Below, piece after piece: positions 22,843-35,629 of a stretch of DNA of 64,000 bases. Numbering within the stretch: the stretch's first letter is position 1; each line of letters starts with the position of its first letter. The notes beneath the pieces were generated by a model that was not told the origin of the DNA, made no database searches, and saw only the letters and a program-made list of their open reading frames with translations. Made by a program: the position numbers and the translations under genes. The DNA is from Leptodactylus fallax. Taxonomy: Eukaryota > Chordata > Amphibia > Anura > Leptodactylidae. The stretch lies in the NCBI GenBank assembly GCA_947044405.1, contig CAMRHE010000333.1:434001-498000 (forward strand). Direction: 5' to 3'.

Positions 22843-23741
22843 GTGTCAAAAAATAGAACTAATAAGCATCTTATCATAAACCTGCAAGGCTATACTTATA
22901 GTGGTGCAGATACACTATGAGTCTCCACCACTATTTTGGCATATAAAAAAGTCAAAAACCAGCGGTTTGCAACTTCTTAAATTCCTCTTGTGACTAAAAT
23001 AGTTGCAAGTTGTGTTTTTGCACCAGCCTGAGCACTTTTCTAAAAGTTGGGGCACTGTGTGAGTGGAGCCAACACCCTACACCAAAATTTACTAACCATT
23101 ACTCCACTTTTGTGATGGAATTGTTGACACAAATCTACGTTAGCTATGAGCTGGTTTAGATTTCTGCAGAGGTGCAGATTGGCTGACTCGGTTTTGGACA
23201 AGCCTGCGCCTCATCATGAATCTGGCAAATCCTTTGCTGTCGTAGGATCCATCAATACTGGCGTATAATACGCTGCTCTTGATGAATCATTTCTATTATG
23301 ATATTTTGTCTTGTCACAGATGTGGTGGGAAAAAAACTATTGCCACAGAGTAAGGGAATTGCTAGTTGTGCAATTCCCTAGTGCTGCTGCTGAAACATGG
23401 AAGAAGGGAAAGACAGAGACAGTGAGTCCTAAACTCAACCCAGCCCCTGTCCCTACTTAATTGCCACAACTGTACTAATGACAGGGACAACTGGGTGGCA
23501 ATCCCTTCTCTGAATAAGTGTAACACAGGACAGGACAAGACAAAACAACACAGAAGCAGAGTCAGCAAGCCGAGGTAAGAAGTAAATAACAGATCGGACA
23601 TATAGGATACATGTTCAAACATCCAAATGTTGTCAATCCCATATCCTAGAGGGACAATGATCACAGATCAGAGCTACAATGTAAACACCCAAATTTTCAC
23701 CCACTGCCACCAGGTTATCAGTACAGGAACAAACCCTTATA
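22843..23741. other. No recognisable gene
   Basis: No coding motif is seen on either strand. No histone neighbour (H2B, H3, H4, H1) was recognised beside the H2A copy. Confidence 0.5.
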
Positions 23742-24745
23742 TCAGGAGACAAAGATGAAATCAAATAAAAGGGGTAAAAGAGTTTGTGTCATTGAGGCCA
23801 GCTGGTTTAATGGCCATTGGGCCTCTTTTTGAAGAATGACGCAATCCCACTCACCCCCTCGGTGACCGGCAAATACGTTCCATCTCCTGAAAATAGATAG
23901 CAAATGTGTCACCACCGTGAAATAATAGGGCGGCCACCGGTTTGTCCCCTGTATGATCAAGGATACGTCTACGGAATTGCCTCCTTGTCTGTTCCTACAA
24001 TTAATGATATCTCGGATAGAGAAAACAGATCCCGTGGCATGTGACACCACTTCATTACCCTTGCGGATGAATTAACACGCCTTGCATCTCCCACAAGAAA
24101 AGGTCCCATTAGGGCGATTACTCCCCAACCTGGAAATGACCAGTCTACTGGGGGTAAGATGGCTGTGTACGAGACGGTCACCAAGGTTATGTCCTCTCTG
24201 ATATGTAATTGAGGGGTAAGAGGTGATTAGATTCCATATGTCTGGGTCCTGTCTTAGGATGTCCCAGAAGACACGTAAGGTCTGGTGGACTTGTTGTGAG
24301 ACCTGAACTCATCAATGGAAGAGCAATTTCTACAGACTCGCAAAAATTGCCCTTTCGGAATGCCTCTCTTAAGAGGTGTAGGGTGGTAACCGTGCCATCT
24401 TAGCAATGAATTAGTGGCCCGGGACTTACATTATAGGGTGGTAGAGATTTGGCCATCATGTGATGTTATGGACAGGTCCAAAAACGGGATACAGTTGGAT
24501 TCAAACGAAGCTGTGAACCTCAGATTTAGATGGTTATCATTCATTACTCGAGTAAATTCAAGGAATAAGTCGGAGGAGCCTGACAATAAAATCAGGATGT
24601 CGTCGATGTAACGTAACCAAAGAAGGATGTGGGACGTCAACTTCTCACAAAATTCGGTGAATATGTGGTGTTCCTCCCACAACCCCAAAAAGATATTAGC
24701 ATATGTGGGTGCGGCGGGGCTACCCTTGATGGCCATATCTCTACC
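23742..24745 (-). pseudogene. Penelope-like element fragment (RT and GIY-YIG region)
   Basis: The 24736-24431 frame encodes the 3' half of a Penelope-like RT: SPAAPTYANIFLG, then LRYIDDILILLSGS with the catalytic DD, then NLRFTASFESNCIPFLDLSI. Downstream, several broken frames encode the linker (FSCG-type cysteines, ATGSVFSIRDIINCRN) and a piece of the GIY-YIG endonuclease end (GEWDCVILQKEAQWPLNQL). The RT N-terminal half is missing; 5' truncation is usual for these elements. The presence of the endonuclease part suggests a Poseidon/Neptune-type member, not an endonuclease-less one. Confidence 0.75.
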
Positions 24746-26600
24746 ATCCTATATCATAAGTCCACGGCTGCTAATTTGGCTGGTTCTATATGTTCCACTG
24801 TTTATTTCTTCTATCCATCCAGAGTGCTGGTTATTGGTTAGACCCAGTGTCAGTTTCAGGGTATGAGGGTAGATACCTTGCTGCATGCATTAGTCTGGTT
24901 AGGCAGAGCCTTTGATCCCTACATCGGGAATGAGTTACTCTGTGCATCATAACTTTTCCCTATTTACTCCTGCAAGGGGTTTTCTCCATCACCACTGTAT
25001 GTATTTGGAGTTAGTTTTTATATCTCCATGCATTATGACACTTTATTTGTGAGGGAATCTCTAATTGATTTTCAGCAGCTAAGTGAGATACACAAGCTGG
25101 CTTGTTTCTTGTACTATCCCGCCACTTCAATACCCATTATAAATCAAGGGTGTGGACATGCTATGAGTCTTCTCCTGGGTAGCTGCATTTGATATATATG
25201 GAAACATTTTGGGGTGGGTGTTTTTCTTAGGCATCTTTGAGCGTTTTGGTGGTCTAACTACCCATGAACCGCATTCTTATATGCCACTTACACATGCCCT
25301 ATCACCGATGCTCATACAACCTTATGTCCTTATTGTGATGAACCGACCCTCAGTTGTACATCTTTCTTAGAAATTTATTTTTACTTGCTCATATCAGTCC
25401 TCCTCCTACTTGTTGGAATGTTGTGCTTAAGTTGGGTTTACACTACTGGACAATACGCTTCAGTGGTTTTATGCGTGTATCATGGGAGATAGCTTGCTCT
25501 AGCCAGCCAGTTTTATTATCCCTGGACAGATATCCATGGGGGAGAGAAGGCCAGTGACCTTAAGTTCACCCACAGACACACATCTCTCCCAGCACCTAGG
25601 AAGGCATCCATCTCTCTGAAAATTCTGCAAAGGTGTGAAGGATCTCGCCTTGCCAAGCCGCTTGGCACACCTGCGACCATCTTCTTTAACCTTCACTCAC
25701 ACCCCGTGAGCAGACCAAGTCATAGGATAATATGAAACTGTTTATAGGTTTGTTCATTTTTACCTGTATAATAAAAGTTATGTTTTTGTTTTGTTTTTAC
25801 CTTGGGGATCCCCCTTCTGTGATTTCCTGACAGTAAATGTTGGTGTCTTCCTCATTGATATCAATGTTATCGCTGGTTGAATTATCTGATTTTATGGCTG
25901 GTACTATACGGCAGTGTTGACATTTGATATGGCACAGTTTCATTTGCCAGTCTGTATACATGTATATTTCGGGCACATATTTAATACATTTAAGCTGTTA
26001 ACCCTGTGAGGTTTATTTCTATAACATAAACAGGGTCAAAAATTGTTGGATACATATAATTTACTTTTTCCCATATAACATGATGGATGGACTGCATCTA
26101 TGGATACCTTTGAGTATACAAAATGTTTTAGTAAGAGAAAGACCAAATCTATAATTAGATTTTTATTTAAAGTTGAAGATCCCACCAAATGTCACCTTTA
26201 GTTTTTAGAGAACATTTTTTTCTTTCATAGCAAAGCATCTGTCAAGAAATTTGAAATGCATGCCCACAATTGAAAGTAACCATGAAAATAAATCTCAATT
26301 TCTCTTGAATTGTTGGTGAAGAATTTGGAATTGGAGTTAATGTCAATGTTTTGTGATTATATTCATATGTAGTGATGGGTGAACCAGTTCATAATGAGAT
26401 GGGTTCCTTAAAAATTTCAAGTTTTATCTAACCTGAAATTTTTTGGGGTTTGCTTCACACAAATACAAAACAGCATTCTGATCCTCTTTCCAGGCCATCC
26501 GATATCTTCTTCAGCCCCCAGGTCACCACTTACGCCTGTGATTGGGCAAGTGTGGGGTTTACGTGTTATGAAATTCCCAAAATGCTGCAGTTAAGTTTTA
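24746..26600. other. No recognisable gene; possible LTR-like tract at 25540-25835
   Basis: Mostly AT-rich unassigned sequence. The part 25540-25835 has an ATAATAAAAG signal followed by a GC-rich end TTCTGTGATTTCCTGACA, which resembles an LTR edge, but no partner, TG...CA pair or duplication could be found. Confidence 0.35.
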
Positions 26601-26625
26601 CTATCAGCAAATAAGCGGCAACCTA

Positions 26626-27159
26626 TTATTTAATACTATTTTGGATTGCATAATCTAAGGCACCCCTTATCTGAGCAATTAAACTTATAGGAATGGTATT
26701 AGTTATGATTCTGGAAACTGCTGGAGGTTGTTTATTGTTTAATATAGTCAGCACCTGCCACATACAGAGTGGGATCAACTCCTGAGTCGCTCCATACACC
26801 CAACCAGGCATTATGACATTGAATGTCAAGAAGGGGTTAAAATTACCATCTCTTCCTTTAGAACTACATCTGTATTTTTCTATAAAGATTTCAGAGGTTG
26901 AATTTTCATATGGGTCTTTAGACAGAACAAACATCATCCACACAGCAGATGGGTTTTTACTCTGAAATTGACCTGCATTTTTGGAGTTTTCAATCTGCAT
27001 GATATTAATTTTTAATGCAGGACGGTCAAAGGTTTTCTGTGAATTTTCCCTGTATAGTTCATTGGTAAAGTCAATATCTGTAATTAGACCCATGGTTCTG
27101 CAGGTACTGACAATTGTAAAATAAAAGAAGCTGTTTGAAACAGGGAGAAAATCTGCCAT
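26626..27159 (-). CDS. Unrecognised 177-codon ORF
   Basis: This is the longest open frame in the window without a transposon motif. The composition is protein-like, with N-glycosylation-type sites (ENST) and a hydrophobic run (LIPLCMWQVLTIL). On the coding strand a good acceptor (TTTTACAATTGTCAG) lies about 50 bases after the ATG and a GTAATT donor follows SSKGRDG, so the real unit may be one exon of about 85 codons (TCRTMG to RDG). I do not recognise the family. It ends 22 bases from Tc1-like element C. It could also be chance or part of an unknown repeat. Confidence 0.3.
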   Translation of the reverse strand: MADFLPVSNSFFYFTIVSTCRTMGLITDIDFTNELYRENSQKTFDRPALKINIMQIENSKNAGQFQSKNPSAVWMMFVLSKDPYENSTSEIFIEKYRCSSKGRDGNFNPFLTFNVIMPGWVYGATQELIPLCMWQVLTILNNKQPPAVSRIITNTIPISLIAQIRGALDYAIQNSIK

Positions 27160-27181
27160 ACAAATGTATTTATATAGGGAA

Positions 27182-28783
27182 CAGTGGGGAAAAAAAGTAT
27201 TTAGTCAGCCACCAATTGTGCAAGTTCTCCCACTTAAAAAGATGAGAGAGGCCTGTAATTGTCATCATAGGTAGACTTCAACTATGAGAGTCAAAATGAG
27301 AAAACAAATCCAGAAAATCACATTGTCTGATTTTTAAAGAATTTATTTGCAAATTATGGTGGAAAATAAGTATTTGGTCACTTACAAACAAGCAAGATTT
27401 CTGTCTCTCACAGACCTGTAACTTCTTCTTTAAGAGGCTCCTCTGTCCTCCACTCATTACCTGTAGTAATGGCACCTGTTTGACATTGTTATCAGTATAA
27501 AAGACACCTGTCCACAACCTCAAACAGTCACACTCCAAACTCCACTATGGTGAAGACCAAAGAGCTGTGGAAGGACACCAGAAACAAAATTGTAGACCTG
27601 CACCAGGCTGGGAAGACTGAATCTGCAATAGGCAAGCAGCTTGGTGTGAAGAAATCAACTGTGGGAGCAGTAATTAGAAAATGGAAGACATACAAAACCA
27701 CTGATAATCTCCGTCGATCAGGGGCTCCACGCACGATCTCACTCCGTGGGGTCAGAATGATTACAAAAACGGTGAGCAAAAATCCCAGAACCACACGGGG
27801 GGACCTAGTGAATGACCTGCAGAAAGCTGGGACTAACGTAACAAAGGCTACCGTCAGTAACACACTATGCTGCCAGGGACTCAGATCCAGCAGTGCCAGA
27901 TGTGTCCCCCTCCTTAAGCCAGTAGATATCCGGGCCCATCTGAAGTTTGCTAGAGAGCATTTGGATGTTCCAGAAGAGAATTGGGAGAATGTCATATGGT
28001 CAGATGAAACCAAAGTAGAACTGTCTGGTAGAAACACAACTCGTCGTGTTTGGCGGAGAGTGAATGCTGAGTTGCATCCAAAGAACACCATACCTACTGT
28101 GAAGCATGGGGGTGGCAATATCATGCTTTTTGGCTGTTTCTCTGCAAAGGGACCAGGACGACTGATCAGTGTACATGAAAGAATGAATGTGGCCATGTAT
28201 CGTGAGATTTTGAATGCAAACCTCCTTCCATCAGCAAGGGCATTGAAGATGAAACGTGGCTGGGTCTTTCAGCATGACAATGATCCCAAGCACACCGCCT
28301 TGACAACAAAAGAGTGGCTTTGTAAGAAGCATTTCAAGGTCCTGGAGTGGCCGAGCCAGTCTCCAGATCTCAGCCCCATAGAAAACCTTTGGGGGGAGTT
28401 GAAAGTCCGTGTTGTCCAGCGACAGCCCCAAAACATCACTGCTCTAGAGGAGATCTGCATGGAGGAATGGGCCAACATACCAGCAACAGTGTGTGCCAAC
28501 CTTGTGAGGACTTACAGAAAACGTTTGACCTCTGTCATTGCCAACAAAGGATATATAACAAAGTATTGGGATGAACTTTTGTTATTGACCAAATACTTAT
28601 TTTCCACCATAATTTGCAAATAAATTCTTTAAAAATCAGACAATGGGATTTTCTAGATATGTTTTCTCATTTTGTCTCTCATAGTTGAGGTCTACCTATG
28701 ATGACAATTACAGGCCTCTCTCATCTTAAGTGGGAGAACTTGCACAATTGGTGGCTGACTAAATACTTTTTTTTTCCCCACTG
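27182..28783 (+). mobile_element. Tc1-like transposon C, 1602 bp
   Basis: The ends are CAGTGGGGAAAAAAAGTATTT and the matching reverse complement. The inverted repeats are long, about 200 bases, with blocks such as AAGTTCTCCCACTTAA and AATTGTCATCATAGGTAGAC on both sides. The right flank is TA; the left flank reads AA, so one copy of the duplication has mutated or the edge is off by one base. Confidence 0.88.
27547..28623 (+). CDS. Tc1-like transposase C, uninterrupted
   Basis: This 358-codon frame has no stop or shift. Order: [20 protein letters not shown] starts the first HTH ([18 protein letters not shown]); the second HTH region follows ([19 protein letters not shown]). The catalytic triad is D in [12 protein letters not shown] in [12 protein letters not shown] and E in [11 protein letters not shown], with 34 residues between the last two, so DD34[12 protein letters not shown] and [20 protein letters not shown] are family blocks. 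The protein runs about 15 residues past the usual KY end into the right inverted repeat. VELSGRN has Ser where Phe is usual. It is the only transposase here that could be made as is. Confidence 0.9.
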   Translation: MVKTKELWKDTRNKIVDLHQAGKTESAIGKQLGVKKSTVGAVIRKWKTYKTTDNLRRSGAPRTISLRGVRMITKTVSKNPRTTRGDLVNDLQKAGTNVTKATVSNTLCCQGLRSSSARCVPLLKPVDIRAHLKFAREHLDVPEENWENVIWSDETKVELSGRNTTRRVWRRVNAELHPKNTIPTVKHGGGNIMLFGCFSAKGPGRLISVHERMNVAMYREILNANLLPSARALKMKRGWVFQHDNDPKHTALTTKEWLCKKHFKVLEWPSQSPDLSPIENLWGELKVRVVQRQPQNITALEEICMEEWANIPATVCANLVRTYRKRLTSVIANKGYITKYWDELLLLTKYLFSTIICK

Positions 28784-29982
28784 TAAATCCACCATACAGA
28801 TCTATATAGTCACTGTGCAGGGGTAAATCCACAAGCAAATCTGAACCAAAATTTTGTAAAGATTTGTATTGCCATTAACATGTACATCTATGTATTGCCC
28901 CTCTCCTGGTGGTTTCCGTAGACCCAACTGTATTTGATGTTTGAAATAGTGCTTTTTGGGAACAACAATATTTGGGGACTTCAGATGATGTGTGACAGAG
29001 AAACATTTTTTTTTAAATTTCTAATAAAAAAGTTAATAGGATTATGTTATGCTATGATGAAATGATTCTGCTGAGGAAGGTTTTGAAAGTCAGACTTTAA
29101 TACTATGGTCATATTTTGAGAATATTTATAGTTGCTATTGTAGGAAACACAGCGATAAGTACCCCTAATATTGTGCAAGTGTATGGGCCTTGTGGGAGTC
29201 TGCCTTTACACTGAGCTGTTGTCAACTATGGTCTGCTCATTAATTGAGGAAAACAACGTGTGGGGAGACTATGGTGATTTTCCCTGTGGGGTATGTGACT
29301 GTGTATATGGAGCATTTCCTAACTACAGCTTATTACTTCAACAAGTCCTCCAATGAGGATGTACAAGAAGATGGGAATTCCGACTAGAACTAGAAAAGTT
29401 CTCATGCTGGTTGTGCTATGAATGCAGTGTACCACTGATACATGGTTATAAATTTTATCCACAAGAATCCCTGTTATCTAAGGCCAAACAAATAATTAAT
29501 AAGCATTTGTTCCATTTTTATGATGGATTTGGTTTTAATGTAGGGCAGTCAGAGAGAATATTCTAGGTAATTAATGGTGCCAGCTCACCATGCAGGGCTT
29601 TGAGTAATCTTTCATCTTGTCACTTTCCACCCCAAGTACCACATACATGGAAATAATGTCCTGGCAGTCTTAATATGGTTTTATTTCATTTGCTTTACTA
29701 AATGGCTTTGATATGCAGTAAAAAGAATATAAAATATTGTGAAATAAATTTCAGTGAATGGAAAATTTCCCTATTTTTTTCTAAGAATGGCTCTAGTTTT
29801 ACAGTATGGAATTTCAGTAGCATTAGGAAACATAAAAAAACGTATACAAATTCTATACTCTGGTGTGAATAAAAGAAAAATTACTGTCAGAGCATATATA
29901 ATAAGGAATGATGATAGAAACAGTTCTCAAAGCTTGAGGGATTTTGCACGCAACAAGTAAAATGCAGTTTGTGTTTTATTAA
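28784..29982. other. No recognisable gene
   Basis: AT-rich sequence with short open frames and no motif. Confidence 0.5.
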
Positions 29983-29986
29983 ATAC

Positions 29987-30416
29987 TGTGAGGGGGAGGT
30001 AGCTCGGTAGCAGCCTAGGTACGGACCCAAACAGTCAGAGACAGTGACACGAAAACTCAGGTGCCACAGGTTTATTAAAAAAAATGACAAAAAAATAAAT
30101 AAATAAACCTTCACTTCAGGAAAACAGGCAAAACAACATCAGCCTTAACTTTAGGCACAAAATAAATAAACTCCTGCTCATCTGAGCGGCACCGTAACAG
30201 AGTTTTTAGGCGATCAGGACAGATCCAGATGCCTGCTCTCACTCCCCAGGATCTGCCCTCAAGTGCAGGCTCTGCAGGCCTATATGGGCCAGTAATGAGC
30301 CTCAAGACCTGCACCTGAGCTGGGGCTTACTCAAAACCCGCCCTGGACCAACCATATGACAAAACCCTCGGGCTGACATACCATGACTCCAGCACTTGTC
30401 CTGTCACCTTCTAACA
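29987..30416 (-). repeat. Solo LTR related to the Gmr1-like LTR
   Basis: This 430 bp segment starts TGTGAGGGGG and ends CTTCTAACA on the plus strand, giving TG...CA on both strands. ATAC flanks both sides (29983-29986, 30417-30420). Its blocks match the LTR at 4909-5466 in the same order. On the minus strand AATAAA is read at 30070-30075, a likely polyadenylation signal. It is a separate, diverged subfamily. Confidence 0.85.
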
Positions 30417-30420
30417 ATAC

Positions 30421-31900
30421 TAACAGAAATACAAATTAATTTCTAAAACTGCAAAAAGGTAAATTATAATTTATAAATAGAAGCATAGCAAATACTTAGT
30501 AAAATTAATCTGCCTCAAAAATTATTAAAAAATATATTTGTAACCAGCATCATTTAGTAAAGTCAGTTTATGATATATTGGATTCCCATTACAATCTATA
30601 GCCCTTCTAGTATCATTGTCAGTCTATGGTTAAATTTAAGTCTACAATGAACTCGTATACAGCGAGCAACCTACTAACTGTAATAGGTGTTCTGCTGCAG
30701 AGATCCATATGTTGCAGGCCAACAGTCAAGTAAATATTTCAGTATAAGATGACTACAGCATTCAATAGGCATGATATCTTTAAGGTGAGATTTATTTTTA
30801 CAGCCTGTGACAGAGTAAATGAAATGGCTAGTGAGGACCTTGACCACAGCCTGGTGCATGTCCATGTTCTCCTGCTGGAACAGGAATTAAAAAAAAATGG
30901 TTAGAGATCCACTGGATTGAAGGCACATTTTGCTTCAAATAAACCCATAAAAGAGGTGTCTTTAAATGAGCCCACCTCTCTTTCTATTGCCAGAATGCAA
31001 CTTCAAAAGTTCCTTCAGTTCTCTCATGGGGCTGAATTTTTTTTTTCATTGAACTGATATCTAGAGATATACAGGAATTTCTCAAACAAGTTAAAAGTGT
31101 GACTGTTCCATTTCAACCATAATTGGAATTGGCTGACAAGGAAGGGGCAATCGTAGTGATGAATATTTCTGACTACATACAGGAAATCCAATCTCCATTG
31201 TCTGATTCTATCACTTACAAGAACAAGTACCTCATAAACCCACTGTCAGAGTTAAATTCAGAATAATAATAAAAGATACTTTCAATCTAAGACAATAGAT
31301 GCAAAGACATATATGTCTACATAAAGAATTCTATACATTGCTAAAATTTCATATAAAATTTCAAACAACTTCCTAGGAGACTAATTGTGGCATCTACTGA
31401 ATCTATTCAGTCTCCACTTGCAATCTTCCTAAAGAAGACTATGACACCATTAATTCATAAAACTAGATCATACACCTTGTATGTACTATTATGGCGCATG
31501 TCAGGTCTTTAAACATGGTGGAGACCTGGTGGCAATGCCTGCAATCAGTGCCCGGACGGTTAACTCTACCAATGCCTCAGTCAAACCTGACCAAAGTACT
31601 ACTTTACTGGTGGCTCCATCATTTTCCTTTGGATCATCATCCCCCAGACAATATCCATTGCCTAGACAGCCAGGAGCCTATTAAAAGTTCCCTGGCATGT
31701 CTTCAGAGATTCTATTACAGGCTGCATCAGGCTAGTTTGTTCACCATTTCATTTCCTATAAAAAATTTAATAAATAGCATTGAAGATATCAGACATTCTC
31801 CAAAATAGTATAAATATAATGTACATATGGCCCTGCAAAAAAAGGCCATGTATATGGAAATGTACAACAGTTATAGATGTCAGAATAAGGCAAATCCAAG
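30421..31900. other. No recognisable gene
   Basis: AT-rich sequence. A 105-codon frame at 31491-31808 shows no family motif and is not called. Confidence 0.5.
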
Positions 31901-32345
31901 AATTTATTTTTTTAATTTTTATTAAAGTTTTCCAAATTTTTCAACAAGACAAATAACAAAGGCAGTTACATGGCAACAAATTCCAAAATACAGATATACA
32001 GGGGAGAGGGAAGGAAGGGGGTACAAAGAGCAGGTCTAACCATAGCATTTCAAGTCGAGCATAACCCAATGTCTGGGAGAAACAAGTCTGAAAACAATAG
32101 CAAAGTCTCATGAAGTGGTGTAAATAAAGAGCAAACAAAGGCACCTAAGTCAATAACCATAGATACAAACAGCAGCAGGGAGGCAGCAATCAATGCATAG
32201 AGCAGTGCAGGCTCGCCAACCAACAGCCCCAGGTAAGCACATATTTGGAAAACAATAAGTTACCGAGAGCAATAGTCCTTTCATAGGAATGAGTAGTGTC
32301 AATTAAGGTTAAAAGGTCCTGCAAAGAGGATGGGAGGGGTTGTTT

Positions 32346-35300
32346 CTATTTCCTAGCAATAATTAGCTTGGCCATCAGTAAAATTTTGCAAGCCAGTTTA
32401 CGATGTGATGGGGGAATTGAGTCCATCTCCAAGTTAAGCAACGCCAACTGGGTTGCACGTAAAACAGAACTATCAAAAACATTTCTCCAATGAGTGAGAC
32501 AAGGGCAAGACCAAAAAATGTGGCCACCACATAGTCTCCAGCAAGATGAGGACGACTTCGGGAACATCTGGTGTACCTGTGTTGGGGGAAAATACCATCT
32601 GAGAATCACCTTGTAAACAGTCTCAATATGAGAACTACATGCGAGAGAATATGAAGCAAATCAAAGGATTTTTGCCGTTCACTAGCAGTCCAAGATCTGT
32701 CAAGATCCCTCTCCCAGAGACGCAAAGGACAAGTCTTCTGGAAGGAGGTTCGAGGATCAATGGAACAGTAGATCGGTCTAAGACCTTTCTGTACCATTTT
32801 AAGCAGGAGTAAAACATCGGAGTTGCATTTCAAAGTGAAAAAGTCATGAGTTCAGAGACAGTGTCTCAGTTGAAGGAATTTATAGAAATCCAAGTCGAAT
32901 TCCCTGGATAGAGATAGATAATCTTTAAGCATGTCATCATGGAAAAGTTGTGAAACAAAGCGTAGATCCTTGGGATCCCAACCATCCAGACATAGAAAAG
33001 GAACTAACAGAGAAAATACCCGGATTGGGATCCTAGATCTATCCAGTAATACGGGAAGAGAAGCATGGGTGTGAAAATAACGCCAGGCAATTATGGAGTA
33101 TTTAGTAAAAGGAGAACAAAGATAATCAGACAAATTAAACCAAAAGGAGGCAAAGAGAATATCTCGGAAGCTCTTAGGAGAGAAGTAAGACTTCTCAATG
33201 TGAATCCAGTGCAACTCCTCCTCCCAGGACAGACCGCCTACCGACAAGGACACCAAGGTGGCAATATAGTATCCATGAATATTTGGGACTCCCAAACCCC
33301 CCAACCCACCAGATCTGGTGAGAATCATGCGGGAGAGACTGGCTATCCTACCAGCCCAGATGAACCTCGTGAGCAGACCATTAACAGTTTTAAAAAAAGG
33401 AAGGAGGAAGAGCAATAGGCAGTGAATGAAATAAGTATAACAGGCGAGGGAGGAGAAGCATTTTAAATGCTGCAATTCTCCCTAACCAGGATATCTCAGT
33501 CAATCCCATTCTTTCCGCTTCAGTCTGCAAGGAGGGGTGGGTAGTTTGCGAGATACAAGGAAGAGTTAGCAGGAATGAGGTGAATTCCCAAGTATTGGAC
33601 ACTGTCCTGTCTCCAGTCTAAGGGATAGTGTTGTTGAAGTAAAAAGACTTCCGAAGCGGGAAGATGCAATGGGAGAATCTGGGTCTTGGTTATGTTCAAC
33701 TTATAGTAAGACAGGGAGCTAAATGAATCAGTTAAGTCAAGGGTAGCCCTAAGAGAAGGAAGTGGGTCAGTTAAAGATAGGATAATGTCATCAGCATATA
33801 AAGAGATGGTGTGGAAGCGACCAGCTATTGCAACCCCTTGAACATTGGGGTGACATCTAAGGGTACAGGCCAGGGGTTCAATAGAAAGTATAAATATGAG
33901 AGGGGATAACGGGCAGCCCTGCCGGGTACCATTAGTAATTTCAAAGTGAGTAGACAGGACCCCATTGACAAACACCCTCACAGAAAGCGCAGAGTAAAGA
34001 GCAGATGTGACCGACAGAAACGCTCCCCTCCTAGACCCATAGCTCGTAATGCCGAGAAGGCGAATGTCCAGTGGATACGGTCGAAAGACTTCTTGGCATC
34101 GAGTTCCAACATCACAGAAGGGATTCCACCCTGTTCAATATGATGCAAAAGGTTTAACACTCTCCTAGTATTGTCCGGAGCCTGTCGACCAGCAACAAAG
34201 CCTACCTGATCAGGAGAGACCAAGGGGTGTTTCAACGGGGCCAGTCTATGGGCCAAAAGTTTCTTTACATCAGAGTTAAGCAGGGAAATGTGGCGGAAAT
34301 TTTGGGAAGAATCAGTGGACTTCCCTGGCTTAGGAATTGTGACATTAAGAGCCTCCTGATTTTCCTTAGGAAAGGAGCCCATGGTCATAGCAGAATTTTA
34401 AAAAAATTCACTAAATGAGGAAGTAGGATGGGGTAAAGGTTTTGCAATATTAATTTGTTAGTCCATCCGGTCCTGGGGATTTCCTAACAGGCAGGTAGGC
34501 AATCACCTCAGCAATCTCCTCGGCTGAGATGGGTCTGATAAGATGTTGTGATTGAGAAAGGGAAAGGGAAGGAAGGTTGAGGGACTGTAAAGAGGAAATA
34601 TCCAAGTCAGTGGGACATTGGGAGGAAGGGTCATCTCGGAGTTTAGCATAATATTGACTAAATTGGTCAGCAATATCCATTGGATTAACCAATTTCCCAT
34701 TAGATACAGGGTCAAAAAAAAAAAAAAAAAAAAAAAAAAAGGAATACTGGATTTAAGGTGCCTTTGCTTCAATTTAGCCTCCAGTAATCTACCTTCATGA
34801 TTCCCTTGGGAGTAATATTTAATCTTAAGTTTTTTCAAAGATTTTTCATAGTCAATTAGCAGCAGATCATGTAATTGTTGCCTAGAGAGGACGAGCTGCG
34901 CAGCATGAAACGGAGAGGGAACAGACTTATTTAGTTGCTCCTTTTGCTTAAGATCCTCAAGGAGTCTGGATTTGACATTGTTTCTTAACTATAGGTCCTA
35001 ACCTAATAAGTGACCCTCTTATGCAGGCCTTATGGGCGTTCCAAATGCGATTGAACCCCATATCATGGGTGTCATGAGAGGTGAAGTAATCTTTAAGATC
35101 CCTTTCTAGAAAAAGCTCTATGAGTGAAGTGTGAAAGAAGAAAGGAATTACATCTCCATAAATATGTTGGAGGAGACTGGCCACTCACTACCACAGAAAT
35201 AGTGACTGGAGCGTGGTCAGACCATTTGATTACTCCAATCGCAGACTGAGTTGCTGCAGTTAACCACAGCCTATCAACAAGAAACAAATCAATTCTAGAG

Positions 35301-35629
35301 TAGCTATTGTGTACCTTAGAGTAGTAGGAATAGTCCCGTTCAGTGTTATGATGGGCACGCCAGACATCATAAAGGTAAAGTTGATTCAGGAAGTCCTGCA
35401 GCGAGGGTCCTCCCCTGCAGGACATAGAAGACGGATCTATAGACTGGTCCACCATTAAATTGAAATCTCCACAGAGGAGGAGTCGATCCTGCTGGATCCG
35501 GGAGACAATACGCATAATCTTATTAAGAAAACTAATTTTATGGCTATTTGGGGCATAAAGAGTAACCAGAGTACATAGCACATTATTAAGATACCCTACC
35601 AAGATCACATATTGACCCTTTAGTATCAA
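32346..35629 (-). pseudogene. L1-like ORF2p (endonuclease and RT), fragmented
   Basis: The apurinic-type endonuclease part (35629-35093) has TLYAPNSHK, LLCGDFNLMVD, SRIDLFLVD and SDHAPVTISV; the first third of the domain is too decayed to read. RT follows (34692-33520): YLPVRKSPGPDGLTN, FRHISLLNSDVKKLLAHRL, ELDAKKSFDRIHW, then GTRQGCPLSPLIFILSIEPL and the catalytic SLYADDIIL. The C-terminal part (32609-32346) shows the L1 cysteine region with WYFPPTQVHQMFP and CWRLCGGHIFWSCP. At least six frame changes occur. A 27-base A run at 34714-34740 (T on the coding strand) sits between EN and RT. Confidence 0.8.
34714..34740. repeat. A27 homopolymer inside the L1-like ORF2
   Basis: Twenty-seven A bases on the plus strand, breaking the ORF2 frame just before the RT domain. 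Confidence 0.9.

Noticed and set aside
29171..29356. 61-codon plus-strand frame with several Cys
   Set aside because: Short, no recognisable spacing of cysteines, no supporting signals.
31491..31808. 105-codon plus-strand frame
   Set aside because: No motif, no splice or promoter signals, and an overlapping alternative frame of similar quality.
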